A stretch of 64,000 nt of DNA, taken from contig NZ_BCRO01000060.1 in assembly GCF_001552635.1 (NCBI RefSeq), positions 1-64,000 of the forward strand, read 5' to 3'. Numbering within the stretch: position 1 is the stretch's first letter; each line of letters opens with the position of its first letter. Of the stretch, positions 1 to 7,152 are shown in pieces. The notes beneath the pieces are model-generated. The model did not search any database, was not told the DNA's origin, and worked only from the letters and a program-made list of their open reading frames with translations. The position numbers were made by a program, and so were the translations under genes. The stretch comes from Actinomadura hibisca NBRC 15177. GTDB lineage: Bacteria; Actinomycetota; Actinomycetes; Streptosporangiales; Streptosporangiaceae.

Positions 1-333
1 CCGGCAGGGGGCCCACCCCCTACATCCCCGGAACAGCAGAAGGGCGAAGCCCTGCTGTGTTTACTTACCGAGGCGGGGGCTCCGCCCCCACACCCCCGGA
101 ACCGGCTCCGCCACACAACCACGTCACGGTGGCGCGGGAACAACCGGGTTCTAGGGACGTGAACTGTGCAAGGTCTATAGAAGACGAACCGTGCAAGCTC
201 TGTAGGCATGGTGTTGTGTGGGCTGGTAGGGCGGGCGGAGCCGGGGTGGCCTTGAGGGGTGCAGGGGGCGGAGCTCTCTGTCAGGGGGTTGTAGGGGGAC
301 GGCGTCCCCCTGCCGGGGTTCTAGCGAAGGCGC
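1..333. other. Non-coding stretch with small GC-rich hairpins
   Basis: I see no convincing gene here. The stretch has short inverted repeats: GGGGGC and GCCCCC around a 3-nt loop at 75-89, and AGGGGGAC and GTCCCCCT around a 3-nt loop at 293-311. The second lies just past the stop codon of the leftward oxidoreductase gene and could end its transcript, but it has no T-tract. Such 'gggggctccgccccc' hairpins are common between actinomycete genes. The open frames here have no ribosome-binding site and no family resemblance. Confidence 0.5.
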
Positions 334-780
334 TTATCCCTCCGGTAGTCGCTCCAGCACCACCAAAGGAATCTCCCGCCCCGCCTTGGCCTGATAGGCG
401 TTGTACTGCGGGAAGATCTCCGCCATCGTGCGCCACAGCTCCGGTCGCTCCGCCGCCGTCGCGTCGCGTGCCCGCGCGCGGAACTTGTCGGCCCCGACCT
501 GTAGGTGCACTTCCGGATTCTCGGACAGGTTCAGGTACCACGCCGGGTGCCGGGGCGCGCCGCCGTTCGAGGCGACCAGCAGGAGCCGGTCGCCGTCGCG
601 GCCGTAGATCAGCGCGGTGCGCCGCAGCTTGCCGGACCGGCGGCCCCGCGTGGTGAGCAGCAGCGACGGCAGGCCCTGGTACATGTGGCCCTTCGCGCCG
701 TCGCTCTCGACGTAGGTGCGGATGTGCGCGGCGACCCAGCCGGTGGTGTTGTCGATGACCTCTTCGTCGTGCGTCGTCAC
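334..780 (-). CDS. Deazaflavin (F420)-dependent nitroreductase-family protein (DUF385)
   Basis: This is a 148-residue protein of the F420-dependent nitroreductase/DUF385 family (Ddn-like split-barrel). The visible family signature runs from the N-terminal helix through LLTTRGRRSGKLRRTALIY to GGAPRHPAWYLNL and a C-terminal region with FPQYNAYQ. Family members bind deazaflavin cofactor F420 or fatty acids and reduce quinones or nitro compounds; the substrate here is unknown. The GTG start is preceded by AGGAGC and overlaps the stop of the upstream membrane-protein gene (GTGA), so the two are translationally coupled. Both probably answer to the divergent MarR regulator. The family call is firm, the physiological role is not. 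Confidence 0.85.
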   Translation of the reverse strand: MTTHDEEVIDNTTGWVAAHIRTYVESDGAKGHMYQGLPSLLLTTRGRRSGKLRRTALIYGRDGDRLLLVASNGGAPRHPAWYLNLSENPEVHLQVGADKFRARARDATAAERPELWRTMAEIFPQYNAYQAKAGREIPLVVLERLPEG

Positions 781-1205
781 GGGCGCTCCTTCGCGGTCAA
801 TCGGAAGACGGGGATCAGGACGGCCGCGACCGCCACGTGTGCGAGCGCCAGTACGGCCTTGCTCCCGCCGGTCGCCTCCACGGTGAACAGTGGCACGAAC
901 GACAGCAGCAGGAAAAGTGAGGCGACGACCGTCCAGATCGTGGCGGCGCGGCGCGCCACCCGCTCCAGCACGGCGAGCAGGCCCCAGCCCAGCAGCGAGA
1001 ACGCCAGGGCCATCACGATGAACGCGGCCGCTCCCAGGTCCTGCGGGTCCTGGCCGGGCGAGGAGACGACCAGGTCGTTGCCGAGCAGCGGTTCGCCGAC
1101 CGCCCATACGACGGCGCTCGCCACGGTCGCCCCGGCCACGGCGAGCGCGCGTCGGCCGCGGCGGGCGCTCGTGCCGATGCCGGTGGTGCTGAGTGTTGCG
1201 GACAC
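777..1205 (-). CDS. Small four-helix membrane protein, DUF6069-like
   Basis: This 142-residue protein has four hydrophobic segments, near residues 17-40, 55-78, 85-108 and 115-135, separated by short polar loops, so it should be an integral membrane protein. Segment order and motifs such as AVVWAVGEPLLG near the N-terminus match the actinobacterial DUF6069 family, whose function is unknown. I chose the GTG start because a strong AAGGAGGAG lies just upstream; an open frame extends further but has no ribosome-binding site. Its stop overlaps the downstream oxidoreductase start. It faces a MarR gene across an inverted-repeat operator, suggesting control by that repressor. Confidence 0.75.
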   Translation of the reverse strand: MSATLSTTGIGTSARRGRRALAVAGATVASAVVWAVGEPLLGNDLVVSSPGQDPQDLGAAAFIVMALAFSLLGWGLLAVLERVARRAATIWTVVASLFLLLSFVPLFTVEATGGSKAVLALAHVAVAAVLIPVFRLTAKERP

Positions 1206-1234
1206 GGCTCCTCCTTGAGTGACTACATAGTTGG

Positions 1235-1278
1235 GGTTCTCAAGTTTTTGAGGAGCGTAACCCACATACTTGAGAACC
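1235..1278. promoter_or_regulatory. Candidate MarR operator between divergent genes
   Basis: GGTTCTCAAG at 1235-1244 is repeated as a perfect reverse complement, CTTGAGAACC, at 1269-1278. Within the left arm, CTCAA-N4-TTGAG (1239-1252) forms a smaller palindrome, and TCAAG recurs at 1286-1290. The site sits in the short gap between the marR start and the divergent membrane-protein gene. That is where MarR-family repressors usually bind to control themselves and their neighbour. No binding data are available, so the role is inferred from position and symmetry. Confidence 0.65.
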
Positions 1279-1318
1279 TCAATAATCAAGTGGGTGAAGG
1301 AGAACGTAGGATCGGGGC

Positions 1319-1738
1319 ATGAGCGTTACGCCGATCGTCGCCGAGCTGACCGACCTCGTCTTCCAGGTCGCCGGGCGGCTGAGCGCGGAGTTCAACGCGG
1401 CGGCGGCCGAGCTGGACCTGCCGCCCGCCCAGGCCCTGGCCCTGTCCACGCTGTGCGAGCCGGTCCCGATGCGCGAGATGGCCGACCGCCTGCACTGCGA
1501 CGCCTCGAACGTGACCGGCATCGTGGACGGCCTGGAGCGCCGCGGCCTGGTCACACGGCAGCCCGCCCCGCACGACCGGCGGGTCAAGCACCTGGTGCTC
1601 ACCGAGGAAGGCGCGCGGCGGCGGGACCTGCTGCTGGAGCGCAGCCAGGCCGAGGCCGCCGAACTGTTCGCCTTCCCCGACGCCGACCGGCGCCACCTGC
1701 GCGACCTGCTCGCCCGCGTCGTGGATGCCCGTGCCTGA
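1319..1738 (+). CDS. MarR-family transcriptional regulator
   Basis: This 139-residue protein has MarR winged-helix architecture: an N-terminal dimerisation helix, a recognition region around MADRLHCDASNVTGIVDGLE (residues 56-75), and the wing DRR at about 88-90 within the family-typical PHDRRVKHLVLTEEG. MarR proteins are usually dimeric repressors released by small aromatic or oxidative ligands. It is divergent from a DUF6069-like membrane protein and an F420-type oxidoreductase, with a clear inverted repeat between them, so it probably represses both genes and itself. The ligand cannot be told from sequence. Its last codons form the first copy of a 27-bp tandem repeat. Confidence 0.9.
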   Translation: MSVTPIVAELTDLVFQVAGRLSAEFNAAAAELDLPPAQALALSTLCEPVPMREMADRLHCDASNVTGIVDGLERRGLVTRQPAPHDRRVKHLVLTEEGARRRDLLLERSQAEAAELFAFPDADRRHLRDLLARVVDARA

Positions 1739-1838
1739 ACGCCATATCCGGCCGCTTGCACCTGAACGCCGTCCCTGGACGCTCGCGCCCGAACGCCGTC
1801 TCTGGACGTCGGCGCCTGCAGGCCGTCACAACGCAGGA
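1731..1838. repeat. Four decayed 27-bp tandem repeats at the marR 3' end
   Basis: Four head-to-tail 27-bp units start at 1731, 1758, 1785 and 1812. Each begins with a G-rich form of GYGCCTGAACGCCGTC, and the middle two are most alike (both contain CTGGACG). The first unit includes the marR stop codon. Later units have diverged. The array looks like a replication-slippage product and I see no coding role for it. Confidence 0.7.
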
Positions 1839-1861
1839 AGTCCCTCGCAATGCAGAAAGCC

Positions 1862-1884
1862 CCCGGACCCACACGGATCCGGGA
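1862..1884. terminator. Hairpin between convergent marR and accD
   Basis: CCCGGACC and GGATCCGGG pair across a short ACAC-centred loop, with one mismatch. The hairpin lies 20 bases past the stop of the leftward carboxyltransferase gene and about 120 bases past the marR stop, so it could end both transcripts. There is no clear U-tract, as is common in high-GC actinobacteria. Confidence 0.45.
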
Positions 1885-1903
1885 GCCTCCCCCTAAGCCC
1901 TAC

Positions 1904-3340
1904 CTACAACGGAATGTTGCCGTGCGTCCCCCGCGCCGGGATCGCCTCGGCGATGGCGCGCGCCAGCGCCATGCGCGTCTCCGTCGGGCTCACCATCTCG
2001 TCGATGACGCCCAGCTCGCGGGCCCGCTCCAGCCCCCCGGAGAGCTTCTCGTGCTCGGCGGCCAGTTCCGCCTCCAGCGCCGGGCGCTCCTCCTCCGAGA
2101 CGGCCGCGAGCTTGCGCCGGTGCAGCACCCGCACCGCCGCGACCGCGCCCATCACGCCGAACTCCGCGCTCGGCCAGGTGAACACCTTGGTCGCGCCCAG
2201 CGAGCGCGAGTTCATCGCGATGTACGCGCCGCCGTACGCCTTGCGCGTCACCAGCGTGACCCGCGGGACCGTCGCCGCCGCGAACGCGTGCAGCAGCTTC
2301 GCCCCGCGCCGCACCACGCCGTCGTGCTCCTGGCCCACGCCCGGCAGGTAGCCGGGCACGTCCACCAGCACCACCAGCGGCACGCCGAACGCGTCGCACA
2401 TCCGCACGAACCGCGCCGACTTCTCCGCCGACGTGGCGTCCAGGCAGCCGCCCAACCGCAGCGGGTTGTTGGCGATGATCCCGACCGTGCGGCCGCCGAG
2501 GCGGCCCAGCGAGGTCACGATGTTGGGCGCCCACTTGGGGTGCAGCTCGACGTAGGAGTCCTCGCTGTCCACCACGCCCTTGACCAGCGGCATCACGCTG
2601 TAGGCGCGGCGCGGGTTGTCCGGCAGCAGCGTGGAGAAGTCGCGCTCGACGACCTCGTCGGTGCGCAGCCGCCCCTGGTGGCCGAGCAGCACCGCGAGCT
2701 TGCGGCCCTGCGCGATCGCCTCGGTGTCGTCCTTGGCGACCACGTGCACCACGCCGGACTTGCGGGAGTGCGGCTCGTGGCCGCCCAGGCCCGCCATGTC
2801 GATCTCCTCGCCGGTGACCGAGCGGACCACGTCCGGGCCGGTGACGAAGATCTTGCCGCCCTGGGACAACACCACGATGTCGGTGAGCGCCGGGCCGTAG
2901 GCGGCGCCGCCCGCGGCCGCGCCGAGCACCACCGAGATCTGCGGGACGATGCCGGACGCCCGCGTCATCGCCGCGAACACCTGGCCGACGGCGTGCAGCG
3001 ACTCCACGCCCTCGGCCAGGCGCGCGCCGCCCGAGTGCCACAGCCCGATGATGGGCAGCCGCTCGCGGACGGCGTGGTCGTAGGCCGCCACCATCGCCTC
3101 GCAGCCCGCCGCGCCCATCGCGCCGCCCTGGATGCGCGGGTCGGAGGCGAACGCCACCACCGGCAGGCCCTCGACCCGCCCGACGCCGGCGAGCGCGCCG
3201 CTGCCGTCGTTCTCGTCGTTGATCGGCCGGAAGCTGCCCTGGTCGAACAGCGCGACGAGCCGGAGCCGCGGGTGCCGCGGGTCGAGGTCGGCCTGCTGGT
3301 CGGTGGCCGGGGTCAGCGGCCGGTTGTCGAGAACGGTCAC
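1904..3340 (-). CDS. accD: Acyl-CoA carboxylase carboxyltransferase (beta) subunit, AccD6-like
   Basis: This 478-residue protein is a biotin-dependent carboxyltransferase with the two crotonase-fold halves of the family. The N-terminal half holds GLWHSGGARLAEGVESL and the VVLGAAAGGAAYGPAL oxyanion region; the C-terminal half holds VDVPGYLPGVGQEHDG and KAYGGAYIAMNSRSLG. It moves CO2 from carboxybiotin on an AccA-type alpha subunit, not present here, to an acyl-CoA, making malonyl-CoA for the synthase encoded upstream. Its place as last gene of the fabD-fabH-acpP-fabF set mirrors mycobacterial accD6 beside kasA/kasB. The gap from fabF is under 50 bases, so co-transcription is likely. Acetyl-CoA specificity is inferred from context; propionyl-CoA cannot be excluded. 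Confidence 0.9.
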   Translation of the reverse strand: MTVLDNRPLTPATDQQADLDPRHPRLRLVALFDQGSFRPINDENDGSGALAGVGRVEGLPVVAFASDPRIQGGAMGAAGCEAMVAAYDHAVRERLPIIGLWHSGGARLAEGVESLHAVGQVFAAMTRASGIVPQISVVLGAAAGGAAYGPALTDIVVLSQGGKIFVTGPDVVRSVTGEEIDMAGLGGHEPHSRKSGVVHVVAKDDTEAIAQGRKLAVLLGHQGRLRTDEVVERDFSTLLPDNPRRAYSVMPLVKGVVDSEDSYVELHPKWAPNIVTSLGRLGGRTVGIIANNPLRLGGCLDATSAEKSARFVRMCDAFGVPLVVLVDVPGYLPGVGQEHDGVVRRGAKLLHAFAAATVPRVTLVTRKAYGGAYIAMNSRSLGATKVFTWPSAEFGVMGAVAAVRVLHRRKLAAVSEEERPALEAELAAEHEKLSGGLERARELGVIDEMVSPTETRMALARAIAEAIPARGTHGNIPL

Positions 3341-3388
3341 GGTCGGAAGCTCCTTAGGTCACTGCGCGCACGGCGGAGCGGGTCTCGC

Positions 3389-4699
3389 TCAGACGGCGCG
3401 GCGGAAGGCGACCGACACGTTGTGGCCGCCGAAGCCGAACGAGTTGTTGAGGGCGGCGAGCGGGCCGTCGGGCAGCTTGCGCGGCTCGCCGCGCACGATG
3501 TCCAGGTCGACCTCGTCGTCCAGGTCCTCCAGGTTGGCGGTGGCGGGCACCAGGCCCTCCCGCAGCGTCAGGATGGTGATCACCGACTCCAGCGCGCCCG
3601 CGCCGCCCAGCAGGTGGCCGGTCATCGACTTGGTGGCGGTGACGTTGATGCGGGCGGCGGCGTCCTCGCCGAGCGCGGCCTTGATGGAGTTCAGCTCGGG
3701 GACGTCGCCGGCGGGCGTGGAGGTGGCGTGCGCGTTGACGTGCACGATCTCCTCGGGCCGCAGGCCCGCGTCGGTCAGCGCCCGGCGCATCGCCTTGGCC
3801 TGGCCGCCGCCGCTCGGGTCGGGCAGCACGATGTCGTAGGCGTCGCCGGAGTAGCCGGCGCCGGCCGCGATCGCGTGGATGCGGGCGCCGCGCGCGCGGG
3901 CGTGCTCCTCGGACTCCAGGATCATCACGGCCGCGCCCTCGCCGAGCACGAACCCGTCGCGGTTCTTGTCGTAGGGCCGGGACGCGCGCTCGGGCTCGTC
4001 GTTGCGGGTCGACATCGCGCGCATCGCGCCGAAGGACGCCATCTGCAACGGGTGGATGCACGACTCGGTGCCGCCGCAGATCACGACGTCGGCGCGGCCC
4101 GCGCGGATCATGTCGATGGCGTAGCCGACGGCCTCGCCGCTGGAGGCGCAGGCGCTCACCAGGGCGTGCGAACCGGCCATCGCGCCGAACTCGATGCCGA
4201 CGTGCCCGGAGGCGCCGTTGGGCATCAGCATCGGCACGGTGAAGGGCGAGACCCGCGACCAGCCCTTCTCGCGGAACACGTCGTAGCTGTTGAGGGCGGT
4301 GTGCAGGCCGCCGATGCCGCTGGACAGCACCACGCCGAGCCGGTCGCCGTCCACGGTGGCGCCCTCGGGCGCGGCCGCGGCCTCCTCGGCGGCCTTGCGG
4401 CCCTTCTTGGCGGCGGGCGGCGCGTACCCGGCGTCCGCCCACGCCTCCCGCGCGGCGATCAAAGCGATGGCCTGGTTGCGGTCCAGGCGGCGCAGCTGCG
4501 GGCGCGGGATGCTCTCGGCCGGGTCGACCTTGAGCTGCGCGGCGAACCGCACCGGCAGCTCCTCGACGCCTTCCCAGTCAAGGTTGCGCACCCCGGACTC
4601 GCCGGCGAGCAGCGCGGACCAGGTCGACGGCACGTCTCCGCCGAGCGGTGTCGTGGCGCCGAGTCCGGTCACGACGACAGTGGTCGGGCTGTTGCTCAT
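3389..4699 (-). CDS. fabF: 3-oxoacyl-ACP synthase II (KAS II)
   Basis: This 436-residue condensing enzyme elongates acyl-ACP with malonyl-ACP in type II fatty-acid synthesis. The catalytic triad is visible: Cys184 in VSACASSG, a His in NAHATSTPAGD and a His in KSMTGHLLGG. The C-terminal glycine-rich FGFGGHN is also present. The start is the ATG after GAGGAGC; a longer frame adds six residues without a better ribosome site. Unlike most FabF/KasA proteins it has a Lys/Ala-rich insertion at about residues 95-116, just before the conserved LGVVLSSGIGG. The gene sits between acpP and accD in the operon. Confidence 0.93.
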   Translation of the reverse strand: MSNSPTTVVVTGLGATTPLGGDVPSTWSALLAGESGVRNLDWEGVEELPVRFAAQLKVDPAESIPRPQLRRLDRNQAIALIAAREAWADAGYAPPAAKKGRKAAEEAAAAPEGATVDGDRLGVVLSSGIGGLHTALNSYDVFREKGWSRVSPFTVPMLMPNGASGHVGIEFGAMAGSHALVSACASSGEAVGYAIDMIRAGRADVVICGGTESCIHPLQMASFGAMRAMSTRNDEPERASRPYDKNRDGFVLGEGAAVMILESEEHARARGARIHAIAAGAGYSGDAYDIVLPDPSGGGQAKAMRRALTDAGLRPEEIVHVNAHATSTPAGDVPELNSIKAALGEDAAARINVTATKSMTGHLLGGAGALESVITILTLREGLVPATANLEDLDDEVDLDIVRGEPRKLPDGPLAALNNSFGFGGHNVSVAFRRAV

Positions 4700-4732
4700 A
4701 GTGAGTGCTCCTCGCAAACTGGGGGGTGCGGT

Positions 4733-4796
4733 GGCGGCGCGCCGTCGGACCGGGGCGGGGCCCGGTGGGCCCGCGCTGGGGGTCGGCGGCGCGCCG
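4733..4796. repeat. 12-bp direct repeat between acpP and fabF
   Basis: GGCGGCGCGCCG occurs at 4733-4744 and again at 4785-4796. Each copy is itself nearly palindromic around GGCGCGCC, so the pair can also form hairpins in the transcript. It lies in the acpP-fabF gap, where a processing or attenuating hairpin could set the high acpP to fabF ratio. That role is inference only. Confidence 0.4.
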
Positions 4797-4805
4797 CTCC
4801 TGCGG

Positions 4806-5063
4806 CTAGCCCTGCTGCTGCAGGTTCTGGACGAAGTTGATGACGTCCTTGACCGTCTTCAGGTTGCGCAGCTCGTCGTCGGGGATCTCGACACCGAACT
4901 GGTCCTGCGCGGCCACCGCGATCTCTACCATCGACAGGGAGTCGATGTCGAGGTCGTCGATGAAGTTCTTCTCCGGGGTGACCTCGGACTTGTCGATGCC
5001 GACGATCTCGTCGATGATCGCGGCCAGGCCGTCGAGGATCTCCTGCTCGGTGGCAACTGCCAT
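4806..5063 (-). CDS. acpP: Acyl carrier protein
   Basis: This 85-residue acidic helical protein is the carrier for type II fatty-acid synthesis. The attachment serine is Ser42 in the DSL motif (IDDLDIDSLSMVEIAVAA), which receives the 4'-phosphopantetheine arm. Length and acidity are normal for the family, with a slight C-terminal extension rich in Gln, as in other actinobacterial ACPs. AAGGAG lies about 11 bases before the ATG. It is located between fabH and fabF, the usual actinobacterial order. Confidence 0.95.
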   Translation of the reverse strand: MAVATEQEILDGLAAIIDEIVGIDKSEVTPEKNFIDDLDIDSLSMVEIAVAAQDQFGVEIPDDELRNLKTVKDVINFVQNLQQQG

Positions 5064-5113
5064 GGTGTTTCCGTTCTCCTTCGTGGGTTGGTCCAGAGCC
5101 GGCGCGGACGGCG

Positions 5114-6094
5114 CTAGGGGATCTGGATGACTTGGGCAGCGTAGGCCAATCCGGCGCCGAACCCGATCAGCAGGGCCGGGGCGCCGGACGGCACGTCGCC
5201 GCGTTCGATCATGCGGGCCAGCGCCATCGGGATCGAGGCGCCCGAGGTGTTGCCCGAGCGCACGATGTCGTGGGCGACCACCGCGTTGACGGCCTTCACC
5301 TTGCGGGCGATGGCGTCGATGATGCGCAGGTTGGCCTGGTGCGGCACCAGCGCCGCCAGGTCCTCGGGGGCCACCCCGGCGCGCTCGCACGCCTCCAGCG
5401 CGACGGGCGCGATGGCGGTGGTGGCCCAGCGGAAGACCGCCTGGCCGTCCTGCAGGATGAACGACTGCCGGTTCTTGACCTGGATGCGGTCGGACTGGTC
5501 GCCGGCGCTGCCCCACACCACCGGGCCGACGCCCGGCTCGGCGCTGCGGCCGACGACCGCGGCGCCCGCGCCGTCGGCGAAGATGATGCTGGTGGAGCGG
5601 TCGGTCCAGTCCAGCCACTGCGACATCTTCTCGGCGCCGATCACCAGCACGTTGCGGGCGGCGCCGGTGCGGATCGCCGAGTCGGCGGCCGACAGCGCGT
5701 AGCAGAAGCCCGAGCAGGCGGCGTTGAGGTCGTAGGCGCCGGGGGCGGGGATGCCCAGCCGGTGCGCGACGGTGGCGGCGTTGTTGGGCAGCGGCGTCTC
5801 GTTGGAGCAGGTCGCCAGGATGACCAGGTCGACGTCCTCGGCCGGGAGCCCGGCCGCCGCCAGCGCCTTGCCGCCGGCGTGCACGGCCATGTCGGCGATG
5901 GTCTCCTCGGGGCCGGCGATCCGGCGCTCCTCGATGCCGACGCGGCTGCGGATCCACTCGTCGTTGGTGTCCATCAGCTTGGCCAGGTCGTCGTTGGTGA
6001 CGACGTTGGCGGGCTGGTAGTCGCCGAAGGCCAGGACGCGGGAGCCGGGCGCGAGCTCGGGCATGCGCAGCCGGAGCGGTCTGGGGGCGCTCAC
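5114..6094 (-). CDS. fabH: 3-oxoacyl-ACP synthase III
   Basis: This 326-residue protein starts fatty-acid synthesis by condensing an acyl-CoA primer with malonyl-ACP. The FabH triad is intact: Cys127 in NAACSGFCYA, His252 in PHQANLRIID and Asn282 in SGNTSGASIP. Actinobacterial FabH enzymes usually accept branched primers, but specificity cannot be read from these motifs. The GTG start overlaps the fabD stop (GTGA), so fabD and fabH are translationally coupled; the frame continues upstream inside fabD but that part is not coding. Confidence 0.95.
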   Translation of the reverse strand: MSAPRPLRLRMPELAPGSRVLAFGDYQPANVVTNDDLAKLMDTNDEWIRSRVGIEERRIAGPEETIADMAVHAGGKALAAAGLPAEDVDLVILATCSNETPLPNNAATVAHRLGIPAPGAYDLNAACSGFCYALSAADSAIRTGAARNVLVIGAEKMSQWLDWTDRSTSIIFADGAGAAVVGRSAEPGVGPVVWGSAGDQSDRIQVKNRQSFILQDGQAVFRWATTAIAPVALEACERAGVAPEDLAALVPHQANLRIIDAIARKVKAVNAVVAHDIVRSGNTSGASIPMALARMIERGDVPSGAPALLIGFGAGLAYAAQVIQIP

Positions 6095-7008
6095 GAGGTG
6101 TGCGCCTTGATCAGCTCGCGGGCCTTGTCGAGGTCCTCGGGGCTCTTCAGGGCGAGCAGCTCCACGCCCTTCAGCTCGCGGCGGGCGAGGCCCACCAGCG
6201 TGCCCGCGGGCGGCAGCTCGATGATCGCGGTGACGCCCAGCTCGCGGATGGTCGCCATGCAGGCGTCCCAGCGGACCGGGGCGCTGACCTGGGCGACCAG
6301 CCGCGCCAGGTAGTCGCGGCCGGAGTCGACGACCGCGCCGTCGCGGTTGGACAGCAGCGTGATCGCCGGGTCGGCGACCGGCGCGCCGGGGGCCAGCCGC
6401 TCCAGCGTCGCCACGGCGGGGGCCATGTGCTCGGTGTGGAAGGCGCCCGCGACCGACAGGGACCGCAGCCGCGCCTTGGCGGGCGGCTCGTCGGCGAACC
6501 CGGCGAGCTGCGCCATGGTCCCGGCGGCGACGACCTGGCCCGCGCCGTTGACGTTGGCGGGGGTGAGGCCGTGCTTCTCGATGGCGGCGAGGACCTCGTC
6601 GGCGTCGCCGCCCAGCACGGCGGTCATGCCGGTCTCGGTGACGGCGGCGGCCTCGGCCATGGCGCGGCCGCGCTCGCGGACCAGCACCAGCGCGGCCTCG
6701 GGGGACAGCACCCCGGAGATCGCGGCGGCGGCCAGCTCGCCGACGCTGTGCCCGGCGACGGCGTCGGGCCGCCCGCCGTCGGGGTAGAGGGCCTCGTAGG
6801 CCGCCAGCGCCGCGCCGACCAGCAGGGGCTGCGCGACGGCGGTGTCGCGGATCTCCTCGGCGTCGGCGGTGGTGCCGTAGCGGACCAGGTCCAGGCCCGT
6901 GACCGCCGACCACCAGGCGAGCCGGTCGGCGACTCCGGGTACCTCAAGCCACGGCTGCAGGAATCCGGGGGACTGGGCGCCCTGGCCGGGCGATGCGAGG
7001 AGAATCAC
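6091..7008 (-). CDS. fabD: Malonyl-CoA:ACP transacylase
   Basis: This 305-residue acyltransferase loads malonyl groups onto the acyl carrier protein. It shows the oxyanion motif SPGQGAQ at the N-terminus, nucleophile Ser88 in GHSVGE and catalytic His191 in GAFHTEHM. The start is GTG with GAGGAG just upstream. It is the first biosynthetic gene of the fab operon, and the 144-bp gap before it carries a palindrome that is a plausible regulator site for the PucR/FasR-like protein encoded immediately upstream. Confidence 0.95.
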   Translation of the reverse strand: MILLASPGQGAQSPGFLQPWLEVPGVADRLAWWSAVTGLDLVRYGTTADAEEIRDTAVAQPLLVGAALAAYEALYPDGGRPDAVAGHSVGELAAAAISGVLSPEAALVLVRERGRAMAEAAAVTETGMTAVLGGDADEVLAAIEKHGLTPANVNGAGQVVAAGTMAQLAGFADEPPAKARLRSLSVAGAFHTEHMAPAVATLERLAPGAPVADPAITLLSNRDGAVVDSGRDYLARLVAQVSAPVRWDACMATIRELGVTAIIELPPAGTLVGLARRELKGVELLALKSPEDLDKARELIKAHTS

Positions 7009-7077
7009 AGCGATAAGCCTGCCCGTTGCGGGCGGGCCCTGCCGATGCGGATCGGTACGAAGTTTCGCCGGAGGGGT

Positions 7078-7094
7078 TTGTACGACCTCTACAA
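7078..7094. promoter_or_regulatory. Palindrome in the fabD upstream gap
   Basis: TTGTA at 7078-7082 and TACAA at 7090-7094 form a perfect 5-bp inverted repeat with a 7-bp spacer. It lies about 70 bases before the fabD GTG and directly after the PucR/FasR-like gene. FasR of Streptomyces is known to activate the fabD operon by binding this gap, so this is a candidate operator, though the Streptomyces site is not proven to have this sequence. Confidence 0.45.
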
Positions 7095-7152
7095 GGCGGG
7101 AGAAGGGGACATTCCGTGGCGCGGATGGCCCGCGGGCCCCGGGAGGCGCGCG

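Noticed and set aside
57..656. Possible gene at the left edge, plus strand
   Set aside because: Low-complexity Pro/Arg-rich translation overlapping the well-supported oxidoreductase gene; no ribosome site.
1850..4840. Open frame antisense to accD-fabF
   Set aside because: His/Arg/Gly-rich shadow of two clearly recognised enzymes.
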